Positions 41,614 to 52,370 of a stretch of DNA of 63,715 nucleotides are shown here, piece after piece. The translations under genes and the position numbers were made by a program. This DNA is from Ectocarpus siliculosus (lineage: Eukaryota > Sar > Phaeophyceae > Ectocarpales > Ectocarpaceae). The notes below the pieces were generated by a model. That model ran no database searches and had not been told where the DNA came from. It saw only the letters and a program-made list of their open reading frames with translations. The stretch covers positions 137,637 through 201,351 of the forward strand of contig FN648381.1 of assembly GCA_000310025.1 (NCBI GenBank), given 5' to 3'. Each line of letters begins with the position of its first letter. The first letter of the stretch is position 1.

Positions 41614-42950
41614 TTGTTTGTCTTCCTGTGTCTACTGTACTGTATGTAGACGTTGCATTTCGTGTTTCCCGAGGATCGGATGTATGTGTTGTTTTTTTAT
41701 TGCGTACCCGCGTCCATCACGACCATTACTGCGTAGTGTGTCGGCTAATTAAGGTCCTTCCCGTTCGTGGTGTCAGCACGCGCGGAACACGCGACTAAAA
41801 TAAAAATAAAAAGCTTGGGACTAGCAACAACGCCGACGATATTCGTCGGCTTGCTTTCAACAATATCTCCACAGCAGTCAGTTCGGAAACGACGACTATT
41901 TTCCTTTTGTCGTGTTTGTTGTTGCTGAGCGCACATCGGATGTCGCCGTTCGTTACACGTGTTCAAGCCTGCGGTGGACCAGAGGGATGATAGTGAGCGT
42001 CTTCTCGACGAGAGTTCATGCCTTGTCTTCTCGAGTCTCCCTTCCTTTAGTCTACCTCTCTCTCTCTCTGTTGCATTTTCGCCGTTAGGGTCCCCAATAA
42101 CATGTCAACGGCAATCGTTTTGCGTCTTGCTGAGTAGGAGGCTACCCGTGTACCCGGCTGCTGCATGTGAGGCAATGGGCGCCGCCTCTTTCCGTCAAGC
42201 AATACGCATGGCCCCTACGGTTCGCCGCACATGCAGTGCTGTGTGACAGCTTCCAGCGGTTCAGCGTCGACGGTGTTTTTTCGCCGGTAGAACCCCAGAA
42301 CAACACGGACCCCGCGACTGTTTCATTGTTTTTGGGTCCCCCACTCGCCCACCCACCTATGAATTTCAGCAGTTTTCGTTGGGGGGATGTTTTTCTTGTC
42401 ATGTCCATGACGTGGTGCCCCGAGCGAGTATGACTCGGTAGGGACTCGCAAACCATGACCCCTCCCCGAGTTTGAGCATCAGCTTCGGCCTCCTGTGACG
42501 GACAAGAAGACCGGAAATTGTCTCGCCATACAAACAACAGTTGGTCAGTTGAAAAAAAGAGGGTCCGGTCCGCCGAAGATTTTGTTTTTATGTTTCCCTG
42601 CCGACAAATAACCTCGGCTACGGCAGTGCAAATCTCATGGCGCCTCAAGTACGGTTCCGTAGGGAATTACAAATCACGACCCCTCCCCGACTTTGAGTAT
42701 AGCTTCCACCTCCTGCGGCGGATAAGACCGACGTCAAACCCTAGATTTTGTCCGTCTGTGTCGCCATGCCGTCGCCATCAACGAACAGCAATTGGAGAGT
42801 CACAATAAAGAGGGTCCGCTTCGCCACCAAGAAAACAGTTTTCTTTTTCGATTCCATGTATCGGGTATAGCGGGTAACCACGGGTCGGACGCACACCACT
42901 GGCCCTCGTTTGTCGCCAATAAATGAGAAAGTAGCGGGAGGGAAAAAAAC
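41614..42950. repeat. Dispersed repeat family, further plus-strand copy
   Basis: 41900-42440 matches block b of 34720-35400 (GTCTACCTCTCTCTC, ACCCGGCTGCTGCATGTGAG). The block CATGACCCCTCCCCGAGTTT recurs around 42454 and, as GACCCCTCCCCGACTTT, near 42680. No gene is recognised. Confidence 0.6.
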
Positions 42951-42954
42951 ATGT

Positions 42955-43293
42955 CTATTCTGGAGATGAGTCCCGTATGTGTCGCATCTCGTGAGCGAGG
43001 TATTCATCCAGCTCTTTCTTCTTCTCGATCATTTGCACAGAAAGCCTGCCGTTTCCCCCAAGGGAGACTTTCACCGCCGGCGGGGGGTCTGCCTCCGCCC
43101 GCCGGGCCGTCAGAAGGTCCGAATTCGAGGGCAGGGCGTTGCTGAGTTGTGTGAATGGGTTTTGGTCGAACCGCCCAGCCATTTTCGGGTTGGGGAAAGA
43201 AAAACCGGGTACTCCTCCGGGGGGTGAGTAGCCAAGATCGGGTGCACCCGGTGGAACGGCGGTGAAGGTCGGGTAGGGGCGGGCGTCGGCCAA
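42955..43293 (-). CDS. Unrecognised 112-codon frame
   Basis: The frame opens right after a TGA and has no ATG start, so it is probably a fragment. It encodes a Pro-rich part and then a charged helix (VQMIEKKKELDEYLAHEMRH). No family is recognised. Confidence 0.25.
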   Translation of the reverse strand: MADARPYPTFTAVPPGAPDLGYSPPGGVPGFSFPNPKMAGRFDQNPFTQLSNALPSNSDLLTARRAEADPPPAVKVSLGGNGRLSVQMIEKKKELDEYLAHEMRHIRDSSPE

Positions 43294-43574
43294 TCAGATG
43301 GTGGCATGCGGCCGCTGCCAGCAGCATCTTGTAGGGGTACCCGATTATCGCCGTGTTTGGACCGGGTGTACCCGATTTTGGCCACTGCTCTTTTTTTCAA
43401 GTATTTGTGTATAAAACGACTTCTTCATGGATGGGTAATGAGAGGTTTCAATTCAACTACTATAGTAACTTACTACTGGAGTATGGAGGGTGCTCGTTGT
43501 TCTTATGCCTGGCATGTACCGGCAGTGGTAGGTGACATAATATATTGCATCATCAATATTCACAGCTAATAATG

Positions 43575-43860
43575 TTTGACCACGACGACGAGGATGTCAA
43601 ACGATAGGTTTGTTTCGGAAAGCTATCGGTGCCAACGCCGCCCGGCCACGATTTCTTCTGTGGAGTAATCGAGCTTTGAAAATAAAAAATTGTTTAGGGG
43701 GTGTGATATCTTATGTCATCTACTCTGTGTATACAGTAGAACGCTTTGTCGTGCTCGGCGGGCAAGCATGTCGCGGTGTGCGCCCTCGACTTTATTAACG
43801 GCTAAACAACTGGAAAGCTTCAGACAGGCAACGCGACGAGACTCGTCGAGTTGCTATCAC
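43575..43860 (+). repeat. Dispersed repeat, inverted partner at 59315-59600
   Basis: Shared blocks include GGAAAGCTATCGGT, GTGGAGTAATCGAG, GGGGGTGTGATATCTTA and GCTTCAGACAGGCAACGCGA. The two copies are roughly 85 percent alike by eye. Confidence 0.7.
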
Positions 43861-43892
43861 ATTCCAAAACTGCCCCAAAAAAAGACAGGATG

Positions 43893-44840
43893 GGCTGTCC
43901 AAAACGGGTTGTCTTTTTTTGGTCACAACCCCATCACTCGTACCTAGAAACTTGAATCTCTCGACGGCCCACCGCAAACTCTAACGGCGGTCACACGAGT
44001 TGTGTCATGTTGCTGGGGTACAGAGTCGGTGGCACCGGCGGTAGCCAATGTTTTTTCAGTGGGCTGGACCACGTGGACAACCCGATGTGTGCGGCAAACA
44101 AGAGGCAAACAAACCGACAGAGCCTGGACGCAGCAGCGGTGGGTCATTTTTCGTGTACTGTCAACCTTGCGAACCCAACTTTTGGGCGTCCTATAGCCTC
44201 CTGGTCTGTATCAATCATCACACAAGACGAACCATACGCACAGCTCGTGGCGCATGCCTTTATCATCGCTGTTGCTTGAGTGGGTGGCGAGGGAGTACTG
44301 GCAAACCAAAGTTGCGACACGGGCAATAGAGCGAAAAAAGTTGCTTGAAGATGCGGCGGATCATTTTTCCCGCTTGTTCACCACTCTCGCGCTCACAATT
44401 TCTGAGTGTCCTATAGCCTCCTGGTCTGTATCAGCCACCACACAAGACGGACCATACACACAGCTCGTGGCGCATACCTTTGTCATCGCTGTTGCTAGCG
44501 TGGGTGGCGAGGGAGTACCGGTAAACCAAAGTTTTGACAGGGGCACAAGAGCAAAACAAAGTGGTTGCTGGCGCGGTGGGCATTTTTTCAGCGTGCTGTC
44601 GACTCTCGGCACCTCCATTCCCGTGCCTCCTATCGCCTTGTGGTCTCTGTCAGCCGCCACCCAAGACGGACCATACACACAGCTCGCGAGGGATAGCTTT
44701 ACAGTAGGCGCTGCTTCACTCTGTGAGGAGATATCACCGAAAAACCATTTCGGTGGGAAGGTCCATGTATGTGTTACAGCAGCCGTTGCAGAGTATGTTT
44801 TTTTTTTGGTCGGTGAAAAAGGATCGACCAACACCGTAAG
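43893..44840 (-). repeat. Right arm of the 0.94-kb inverted repeat
   Basis: It is the reverse complement of 32993-33932 with few differences and also contains the intact CTTACGGTGTTGGTCGATCC site in which the gypsy element sits on the left side. The arms are separated by about 10 kb. Confidence 0.85.
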
Positions 44841-45926
44841 GGCTATTGTTATCGACCAATAAAACACGAAAAAAAAAACGAAACCGTGTTTTCTTGAACA
44901 TATATGGAGGCGTTTTTCCCCGAAAGCGTGAAAAGAAGGAGTCGTTTTTTTTTGGGGCTTGCTCTTTTAACGTTTTCGTGTTTTTGACAGAAGCATCGGA
45001 CAAGCGCACCGCGGGCGCTGTTCACTGAGAACCCTAGAAAGACCTGCCAGACTCACGTCCAGGTCTGTTGTGGAGATGGACAAGCGGCAGAAGCGGCGTT
45101 CAGTCCGTTCTTGGTCCAAAACTAGACATTGCGTGGTGCTCTCGTCTTCAACTGCTGCTGTTGGTGCTGGGTTTTGTTTTTCGATCACACATAGCAAACA
45201 CGGAAACAGTAGAACGAGTACAGCAGCAGCACCAAGACCTCCAAAGCGCTGATTCCTTCGGTTCGGCTGTCTATATGATACCATCTCCCGGCGCCGTGCT
45301 GCTTCGTGGGTATTGGGTGCTTGGGTGCTGCTCAATAAGGTGTGTGAGAGACGTGTGCCACCTCACCAAAATGCCGTTGGAAAAATTGCGGCGAGATGAT
45401 CTGTTTTTGGTCGGACATATCAACATCAATCCACGGCGCCACGCAGCAGTAGAGCAACAGGGCCTCCAACACGCTAATTCTTTCGGATTGGCCATCTATA
45501 TGATGCTGGCCGTCAGCGCGGCTGCCGCCCTGTGATTGTTGAGCTCGTCTACCTTTGGGTAGGTGGTGGTCAAAGATGGGAGTCGCAACCGCGAAAAATG
45601 AGCTGGCAAACTGAAGAAATCGCAAGCAACACCCAGGTTGCGACACTCTGCCGTGCGCCTAGGCTGAAAACAGCAGGCCGGGTGGACGGGATCTTTCTAA
45701 GTGTGTTGTCCTCTGTGCCGGGTGCTGCTTATTGCGCTTTTATCGCTGCTCTATGGTGAGCAATACCATGTCAACCTGTTGTGTGCCGAGCAAAGCGTGT
45801 ATTCAGGGAAGGAAACGTACTTTTTGCGATGACATCACGAAAAGAACAAGCAGAAAAAAGTCGGGTTTTCTTTAACCCTTCCGTGTAAAAAAGAACGATT
45901 TCGACGTTGCATTAATAATAACCCTA
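44841..45926. mobile_element. 1.09-kb insertion in the right arm with TAAG duplication
   Basis: The left copy of the inverted repeat reads straight through this site. Here the sequence is split by 1086 bp, and TAAG flanks both sides (44837-44840, 45927-45930). The ends are GGCTATTGTTATCG and, on the other strand, TAGGGTTATTATTAATG, a weak inverted pair. Inside are open frames with two diverged copies of an LQ.ADSFG...YM peptide. It looks like a non-autonomous DNA element of unknown family. Confidence 0.55.
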
Positions 45927-45930
45927 TAAG

Positions 45931-46022
45931 AAGGGGGTCATCTTTTTCGTAGATCCCTTTCTGGGTTGTCCGAAAGGGGGAAAAAAAGATCTGCGAAAAA
46001 AGAACCGCAAGAAATGGCCTAA
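45931..46022 (-). repeat. Outer piece of the right inverted-repeat arm
   Basis: It is the reverse complement of 19651-19742. Confidence 0.75.
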
Positions 46023-46483
46023 ACCCCTGAAAACAAGGCGTGTCAGAGATCGGAACGTTTATATTTCTCTCTCAAGACAGCAACAACAGCATGAAGAAAG
46101 GCGGTCGCAGTGGGTGCCCCCAAGTGTGGCGAAGGGGCCAACAGCAAAAGCAAATGGTACAGACATTAGCACATTCATTCCCTTTGACTTTTGCGTTTAC
46201 CTGAACGGGTAGTCTTTCAGTGATTGTATGCATAACTGGTATGTAGCTTTCTAGGAACTGGCGAACCGGACAGCAGTATAGATGAAATTATCTTCCGGTA
46301 CGTACAGCACTTCATGTTACGCAAATTCTCGACCGAATGAAGCCGCGCCACCGATGAGAAATGGAGAGGGCACCAGTAGTATGCATAGCAGAGCAGAGGG
46401 GTATACATGTGCGTCGTTCACATGTTGCGTCTCACGCACTTTTTGTCCCCCCCCGCCCCCTATCGTAGTAGGTGGAGACGGCC
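46023..46483. other. No recognisable gene
   Basis: The region leads into a C-run and CTATCGTAGTAGGTGG sequence that parallels the stretch upstream of the copy-1 pseudogene start. Confidence 0.4.
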
Positions 46484-47649
46484 ATGAGCGGGCTCGGTAC
46501 CGTCGTGTTCTCGAAGGTTCTAGGGCCATCCAAGCAAGGCATTTCCCGTGTCGGAGGGCGAGACCATTCAGAGCGTGAGCATCGACCAGGTCGACTGATG
46601 CAAGCGCACCGCCACATATTTCAGGTACGGTCGGGTTATTAAGTGAACTCCCTGCGGTACATGCGAGATATATTTCAGAAGTGGTGCCCTGTGATTTGAA
46701 AAACAAAGTGTATGATGATAAGTTTATGTCGCAACCCCCCTACACCTCTGTCCACCGGGAACAGATAGAGGTCTGCTACTGCACCTGCTGTCAGAGTCGT
46801 GCATAACATCGCCGATCACTCCGGCATAGGTCCACTCACGTTTTCAGTACATCCGCTCCTATTTGAATGTGAATGGAAGGAACGACGACTTCCTTCTTTC
46901 GAACGCTGTTCATTCGTTCATTCATGAGCAGAATGGGAAGGAACGGGGGGACGTGCAGGCAACAATCCTCGCGATTCATTGCTTGTGGAAGGGGTAGAGA
47001 CTTTTTGACGCAAACGTACCACTACTTGTGTTGGTTTGAGGGGCTCGCATGCTGTAGCGTTAGCCTGTCGTGCAGGATAGAGGTGCAGCGCACGGTGAGC
47101 AATAGTGCGCATTTACCAAACATGTCATGGTGCCACGCAACAGGACTGGGGACAATGAGTGTTTGTCCTTACAATCTTCAGGCCGCTTCCGTGTTAATAA
47201 TGCTTGAATTTTGGAATCGCCACGTACTTTTTGAAAACGAGGAGAACTTCTGGAGTCCATCTTCGCCCTGCTGCCTGCTGCTTTCAGCAGTAATTCCACA
47301 CTATCTACTGTCAACCTTGCTCTGGTGCATCCATCCAGCCCCCGCTAAGCACCACCTCGCCCCCCTCACGGCATGGATTGATCCCTTTCGAGGATACTCG
47401 AGAAGTGCATCCTCGTGGATGTCGTCAAGACGAGGATGGGCACTCAAGGGCACACTTCGCCAACAAGAGTGACCCCGACCATGACGGTATACCGTACCTT
47501 CCCGATGTGCCACCCTTTATTCGAAAAGGCGTGCTGGGAAGTATGGCGTCGGCGACCAAACGTTGGACGTCATCCGGGACATGTACGTTGCCTTTGTGTC
47601 GATATGTGATCTACTGTATGCTCTGTAAGCTCTGTAAGGCTGGCCCTTC

Positions 47650-47983
47650 TGTGGAGGACACCTGTCAGGAGTATAACCAACCATGTGTGCACATACAAAG
47701 TGTAGGAAGATATGGCTCCCTCGGGGTATCTTGTCACAAGGAGAGTGACAGGAAATGCACCGTCGGAGATGGATATCTTCCGAAGTCCCTGGCCACTTGC
47801 CGAAAGTGGAAGCGGAGAGTCTTCGACTCTCCTCTCCCTCTGCGGCTCTGCGGCTATGGCCACTCTCTCTTTCTACCCTCTTCTCCTCGTTTACACATCA
47901 CGAGAGGAAATAGCCTTCCCCTGGCAGTGGGATAATACTGCCACGGCACCGGCATCTGTCTCCGACAGTAGCCAGTGTCCTCA
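47650..47983 (+). repeat. 5' LTR of the plus-strand gypsy element
   Basis: The LTR is bounded by TGTGG and CCTCA. Compared with the right LTR it carries an 8-bp duplication of a GGCTCTGC-like sequence near 47846. Confidence 0.9.
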
Positions 47984-47984
47984 T

Positions 47985-48002
47985 TGGCGTCGACTAGAAC
48001 AC
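47985..48002 (+). other. Primer binding site of the plus-strand gypsy element
   Basis: One base after the LTR the sequence is TGGCGTCGACTAGAACAC, complementary to a tRNA ending GTCGACGCCA. Confidence 0.75.
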
Positions 48003-48058
48003 GGCTCCGCCGTGACTACTGTAGCGAGGAGAGACAACTAAGAAAAAGAGAAACTATC

Positions 48059-49942
48059 ATGCCGAAAACCTCTTCACAAAAGAGGAGAGACTTACGCGAT
48101 GAAGTCAGGGAGGCGAACGCACTCGTCGGTGACAAGAATGCGGCGCTGGCGAGGCAGGCGCAGGAGGTGGAGGAGCTGCGGAAACAGCTCGGCGTCACTG
48201 TTCCCCCGTCACCGTCGATCTCTGCAACGCCGGGAAGGGGCACCCCCTCTCAACGCGTGTCTGCGCAGCGTCCCTCTCACGGAGACCACTCCGAACAGGA
48301 GTCGATTCCCGAAGAGGACGAGCCGGGCACCAGTGAGGGGAAAGGAGCCACCCCGGAGAATTCGGACAACGGCGGTGACGAAGAACATGACGGCGACGAG
48401 GAACATGACGGCGACGAGGAATGGGCTAACCAGAGCGAACGGCACATCATGTACCAATTGCTCGAGGGCTTCCGGTCACAGGACGTGTCCGCGGATGACC
48501 GACAGGCGCTCATGACCTCCGCTGGGGGACAGTTCGCTGACATGCTCTCCCGCCACTGGAAGGAGCAGTCGAATCCACCCGAGTGGCTGGTGTCCCTCTT
48601 CCGTCCTACCGCAACTCCACCCACCACGACTCCGGCCTTTGCAGCAGAGGTGGCCCAGGTGAATACTTCTTCGACAGCACGTAGCAGTATACCAGTTGAG
48701 GGAAATCAGAGCAGTGGAGGAAGCACCTCCCCCGACCTAGTTTTTCGTCAACCAATCTTGCCCTCTGTCACTCAGAACACACCTGTCCATCCTCGGAACC
48801 TAGCCCCTGATTTAACATCTACTCCGGATAGGCAAGATAGTGATTACAGGCCTAGCAACCCTGTAGCACCCGAGTTGGCCCCTACTCCGGATAGCCAGGA
48901 CAGCGCACACAGGACTAGCAACCCTGTCGCACTGTCTACGCCCCCGCTTGCGCGTTTTTCTATGCCCACAAGCACCCCTACCTCAACGCATCCATCGGGA
49001 CACACCCAGAAGTTTACTTTTCGCCAGAACGACCTTCCGAAAGAAATATCGTTTTCGGGGACACCAGGAAATTCCGATGTTGTTGAGATTCTGACCCGAT
49101 ACCGAGCACGTGTGAAACTAGCGTCTGTTGCAGCAGACGACCCGCCCGAATCTGTAGTAGACCGAAGAGCGATTCAATTCCTCCCCTTCGTCATTCGAGG
49201 CCAAGCCTATGACACTCTAGTGGAACTGGTTAGTGGTACTCTCGAATGGCGATCGGCACACCGGTTGACCGCACTTCGGAACACAGGACAAGTTGTCAGG
49301 CCACGAGCACCGGCAACTTGGGACGAATACTGTCAAGCTTTTACCTCTCATTTCTCCGCGCCCAACAGCATTGCGGTATTAGCCAGAGAGATAGCCGTTC
49401 TCAGGCAGGAAGGAGAGACGACAGTGGACGGGTGTGCGCTGAAAGTTACTCAGGCCCGCACACGGCTCCTTGCAGAGGCGGCTCGCTCAGGTCCCTCCCA
49501 CATTAGCCACTACGAACACGCATGGGACGTTTTCATGACTGTCACATTTGAGAACGGCCTAAAACCTCACATTAGAGTAGAGTGTGTTCGAGAGGACCCC
49601 CCAAACTCATTTCAGGACGCAAGACTCCGCGCGAAAAAACACGAGGCAAATAATCTGAGAGGCGCAGCGTCACCCACATCCGACACCGTATCCGCTGTTG
49701 CGTACCCTGAACCCCCACAGCTGAAGCAAACCGTGTCCTTGAACACGGCGGTCATTAAAAACCTACAAGCTGAAGAACGAGGCTCAAGTCGATGCGGGCC
49801 CCCACCAAGACCAGTTCGAGTCAGGGCGCCCCTAAAAAGGCGCGCACCACGGGCAAGGGCAGTTCTTCTTCGGCAACGAAGGCAGAACCGTGCCCCTGCC
49901 CGGGGTGCAAGTGCAACCACCCCATCGAACAGTGCGGCCTAA
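48059..49942 (+). pseudogene. Gag of the plus-strand gypsy element
   Basis: The ATG at 48059 gives MPKTSSQKRRDLRDEVREAN, a charged coiled-coil start. An acidic Glu/Asp stretch with a DGDEEH repeat follows, then Ser/Thr/Pro-rich spacers. A capsid-like region begins near 49000 (FTFRQNDLPKEISFSGTPG, later WDEYCQAFTSHFS and VTFENGLKPHIRVE), matching retrotransposon Gag layout. The frame turns into Arg/Pro-rich nonsense after about 49770. There a frameshift moves the nucleocapsid to another phase. An earlier in-frame start at 47975 lies inside the LTR and was rejected. Confidence 0.75.
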
Positions 49943-49989
49943 AGAAAAAGCACGCACAGGAGAAGGGATGGACTTGGACAAAAGCATGA
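49792..49989 (+). pseudogene. Nucleocapsid fragment with zinc knuckle
   Basis: The frame is basic (KKARTTGKGSSSSATK) and then reads CPGCKCNHPIEQC, a C-x2-C-x3-H-x4-C knuckle slightly shorter than canonical. It is displaced in phase from the Gag frame and overlaps it. Confidence 0.6.
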
Positions 49990-50097
49990 CGGGGCTCTTC
50001 ACGGGACTCCTCACTCGTAGGGAGACAGGTCGATAGCACACAATTAGCTGAGGAAACTCACGTAGCACAGGATGCCCGAGTTGACTCAGCCCCGTAT

Positions 50098-51213
50098 GTG
50101 CATGACAGTAGAAAATCGAGGGAATCATGTTTTCCTCGGGTGAGAGGTGGTGATGTGAAGTCCGTTCAAGATTCTAGCAGTAATTGTGAGGCATCGGTAG
50201 CAGATTCTGCCCAGGCACTTTTTCATAGTCGGTCAAGTAGCAAAGCAGGGAAAAATAGGAAGAACAAGCGCACTCGTGTGCCGACTTCTAGGTTAGCCCC
50301 GCAAGCTGAATTTGTACTGACTGGTAGTATGCCATTTAATCATAACACGTAAAGACATGCCTCTGTTTCAAGTGCATCGAGTGGTGGACCCACTTATGCG
50401 GCGTTTCATGCGTCAGCACTGAGTAAATATCCACAACACCCAAATGCGTTAAATTCATCCTCCAAGAGAGTGCGAATTCCTGCCCGAGTTTGGAATCACG
50501 CTGTGTCCGACCTTACTATCGACACAGCAGCTGATGTACCGTGTATATCAGCGTCTTTAATTAAATCGTATCCGGTCCTGCAACGTTTGCCTCTGAAACC
50601 TGTGCCTCCTGGCGCAATTCAGTTGAGTAGCGCAGACGGATCAGCGTTAGAAATCCTAGGATACATCCGATTTAAGCTCACACTGGGAGATATCACATTA
50701 CCAGTAGAAGCTCTCGTGTTGCCCAATCTAGGTCCGGATAAGATGTTGCTCGATAATAGCATTATGAATGCCTTCGGTGCCGTCCTTGATTGGTGCGGTG
50801 AGCAACTTTCGTTTAAAAATTCAACACGAAAAATTCCGGCAACTCACAGACGAACGAATAGTCAAGCGGACACTAATAATGATGCCCCCGCGCAAATATC
50901 CATAGTGACGCTTGACCCATCGATAGGAGCAGTGCCCGTATATCTCTCTAGGAGATACTGCATTCCCCCCGAAAGTGAAATGGCACTAGACGTCGTGACG
51001 AAACACGCACCACAGGCAAACACGCCTGCGTTGATCGAACCACGGATTGTCACTGCCAAAGACATCGAAACGTCTGCAAATATACCCGAAGCGTTCCGTA
51101 CAATCGTAGTCGCTAGAACGGTATGCAATTGGTCAGCAACGGACAAGTCTGCTGCAGTACAAGTTGCTAGTCCTCCAAACGACACGTTCACATTGCACGT
51201 GACACTATTTTAG
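50098..51213 (+). pseudogene. Protease-containing part of Pol
   Basis: A TAA at 50350-50352 interrupts the frame. After it come a spacer and LTIDTAADVPCISASLI, the aspartic protease active site (DTA in place of the usual DTG/DSG), then LEILGYIRFKLTLGDITLPV and a DKMLLDNSIMNAFGAVLDW block of flap and second-strand type. The frame ends at a TAG at 51211-51213 and Pol continues in another phase. Confidence 0.7.
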
Positions 51214-51302
51214 GGTACATTTCGCCTGTAAAATCGGTTGCCGATAAAACAGTTAGCGCCGTCAATAGCGACCAAACCACATTCAGACACAAGCGAGACG
51301 AG

Positions 51303-52370
51303 TTGAAACGAGCCATGAAAAAAGCGTTCACGAACACTACATTTATTCCTCAACAATGCTCGCAAGTCTTGGATTTATGCGCGAAATATCGTAACGCGTT
51401 TTCATTATCTCCGAAGGAGCTCGGAAAATGCAAGATAGCCAAGGCAGATTTTCCGCTAGAACCAGGCACTAAACCAGTCGACCGTGCTCCCTATCGTACT
51501 AATCCTAGAGCACAAGAAGTTATCGACAAGTGTGTGGAACAAATAGAAGACGAGGAGATTATTGAACAGAGACCCAGTTCGTGGGGATCTGCTGTTACCA
51601 TCGTAGCAAAAGCTGATGGCACTCCTCGATTCTGCGTTGACTACCGCTCTACTATTAACAAGAGTTTATTTCGAAAATCTTGGCCCATGTCAGATATAGA
51701 ATCCCATATTGATACCGTTGGAGGTGCAAAATTTATTACTGTCTGCGATATCCAGTCGGCCTACCACCAAATCGAAGTAGACGAAGCAGAACAAGAAAAG
51801 ACTGCGTTTGTGACACACAAAGGGAAATGGGTTTTCAAACGCCTCCCCTTCGGAATTGCGAATGCTCCTTTTCTATTTGCCCGTATGATGTCTCTGGCAT
51901 TCTCTCACTTCGGACCACGCAGTGGACTTTTGGTGTCTATGGACGACATTATTTGCTGCAGCTCAAATTGGGAGAGCCATCTAACCTTATTAGAAAGCAT
52001 GCTCCAAGCACTCCAAGCGGCCGGTCTTACCTTGAAACCCTCCAAAGTACAATTTGGACCACCGGAAGTAAAATACCTGGGGCATATACTGTCGGCAAAA
52101 GGGATTCGTGTTGGGGAAGATCGTATAAAGTCTATTGTCGATTTGCCTGCACCCCAAACAATCAAAGCGCTTCGCTCAGTATTGGGAATGGTTAACTATG
52201 TGAGGAAATTTATACCCGACCTTTCTACGGTGATCGCACCGCTAGTCGAACTCACACAAAAAGAGCATGTAAAATCGATCGCAAAACGTTGGAACCAGGA
52301 ACATGAAAAGGCTTTTGCAGAGATCAAACGTTTACTCAGCAAAGCACCTGTACTGTGTTATGTTCCCTGA
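51303..52370 (+). pseudogene. Reverse transcriptase of the plus-strand gypsy element
   Basis: Blocks in order: VDRAPYRTNPRAQEVI, SSWGSAVTIVAKADGTPRF, CVDYRSTINK, VCDIQSAYHQIEV, FKRLPFGIANAPFLFARMM, the catalytic LLVSMDDIICC, and VKYLGHILSAKGI. The catalytic box is SMDD rather than Y-x-DD; both Asp are kept. Near 52360 (LLSKAPVLCY) one inserted or lost base moves RNase H to another frame. The frame is open upstream of the ATG at 51303 to about 51210. Confidence 0.88.
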
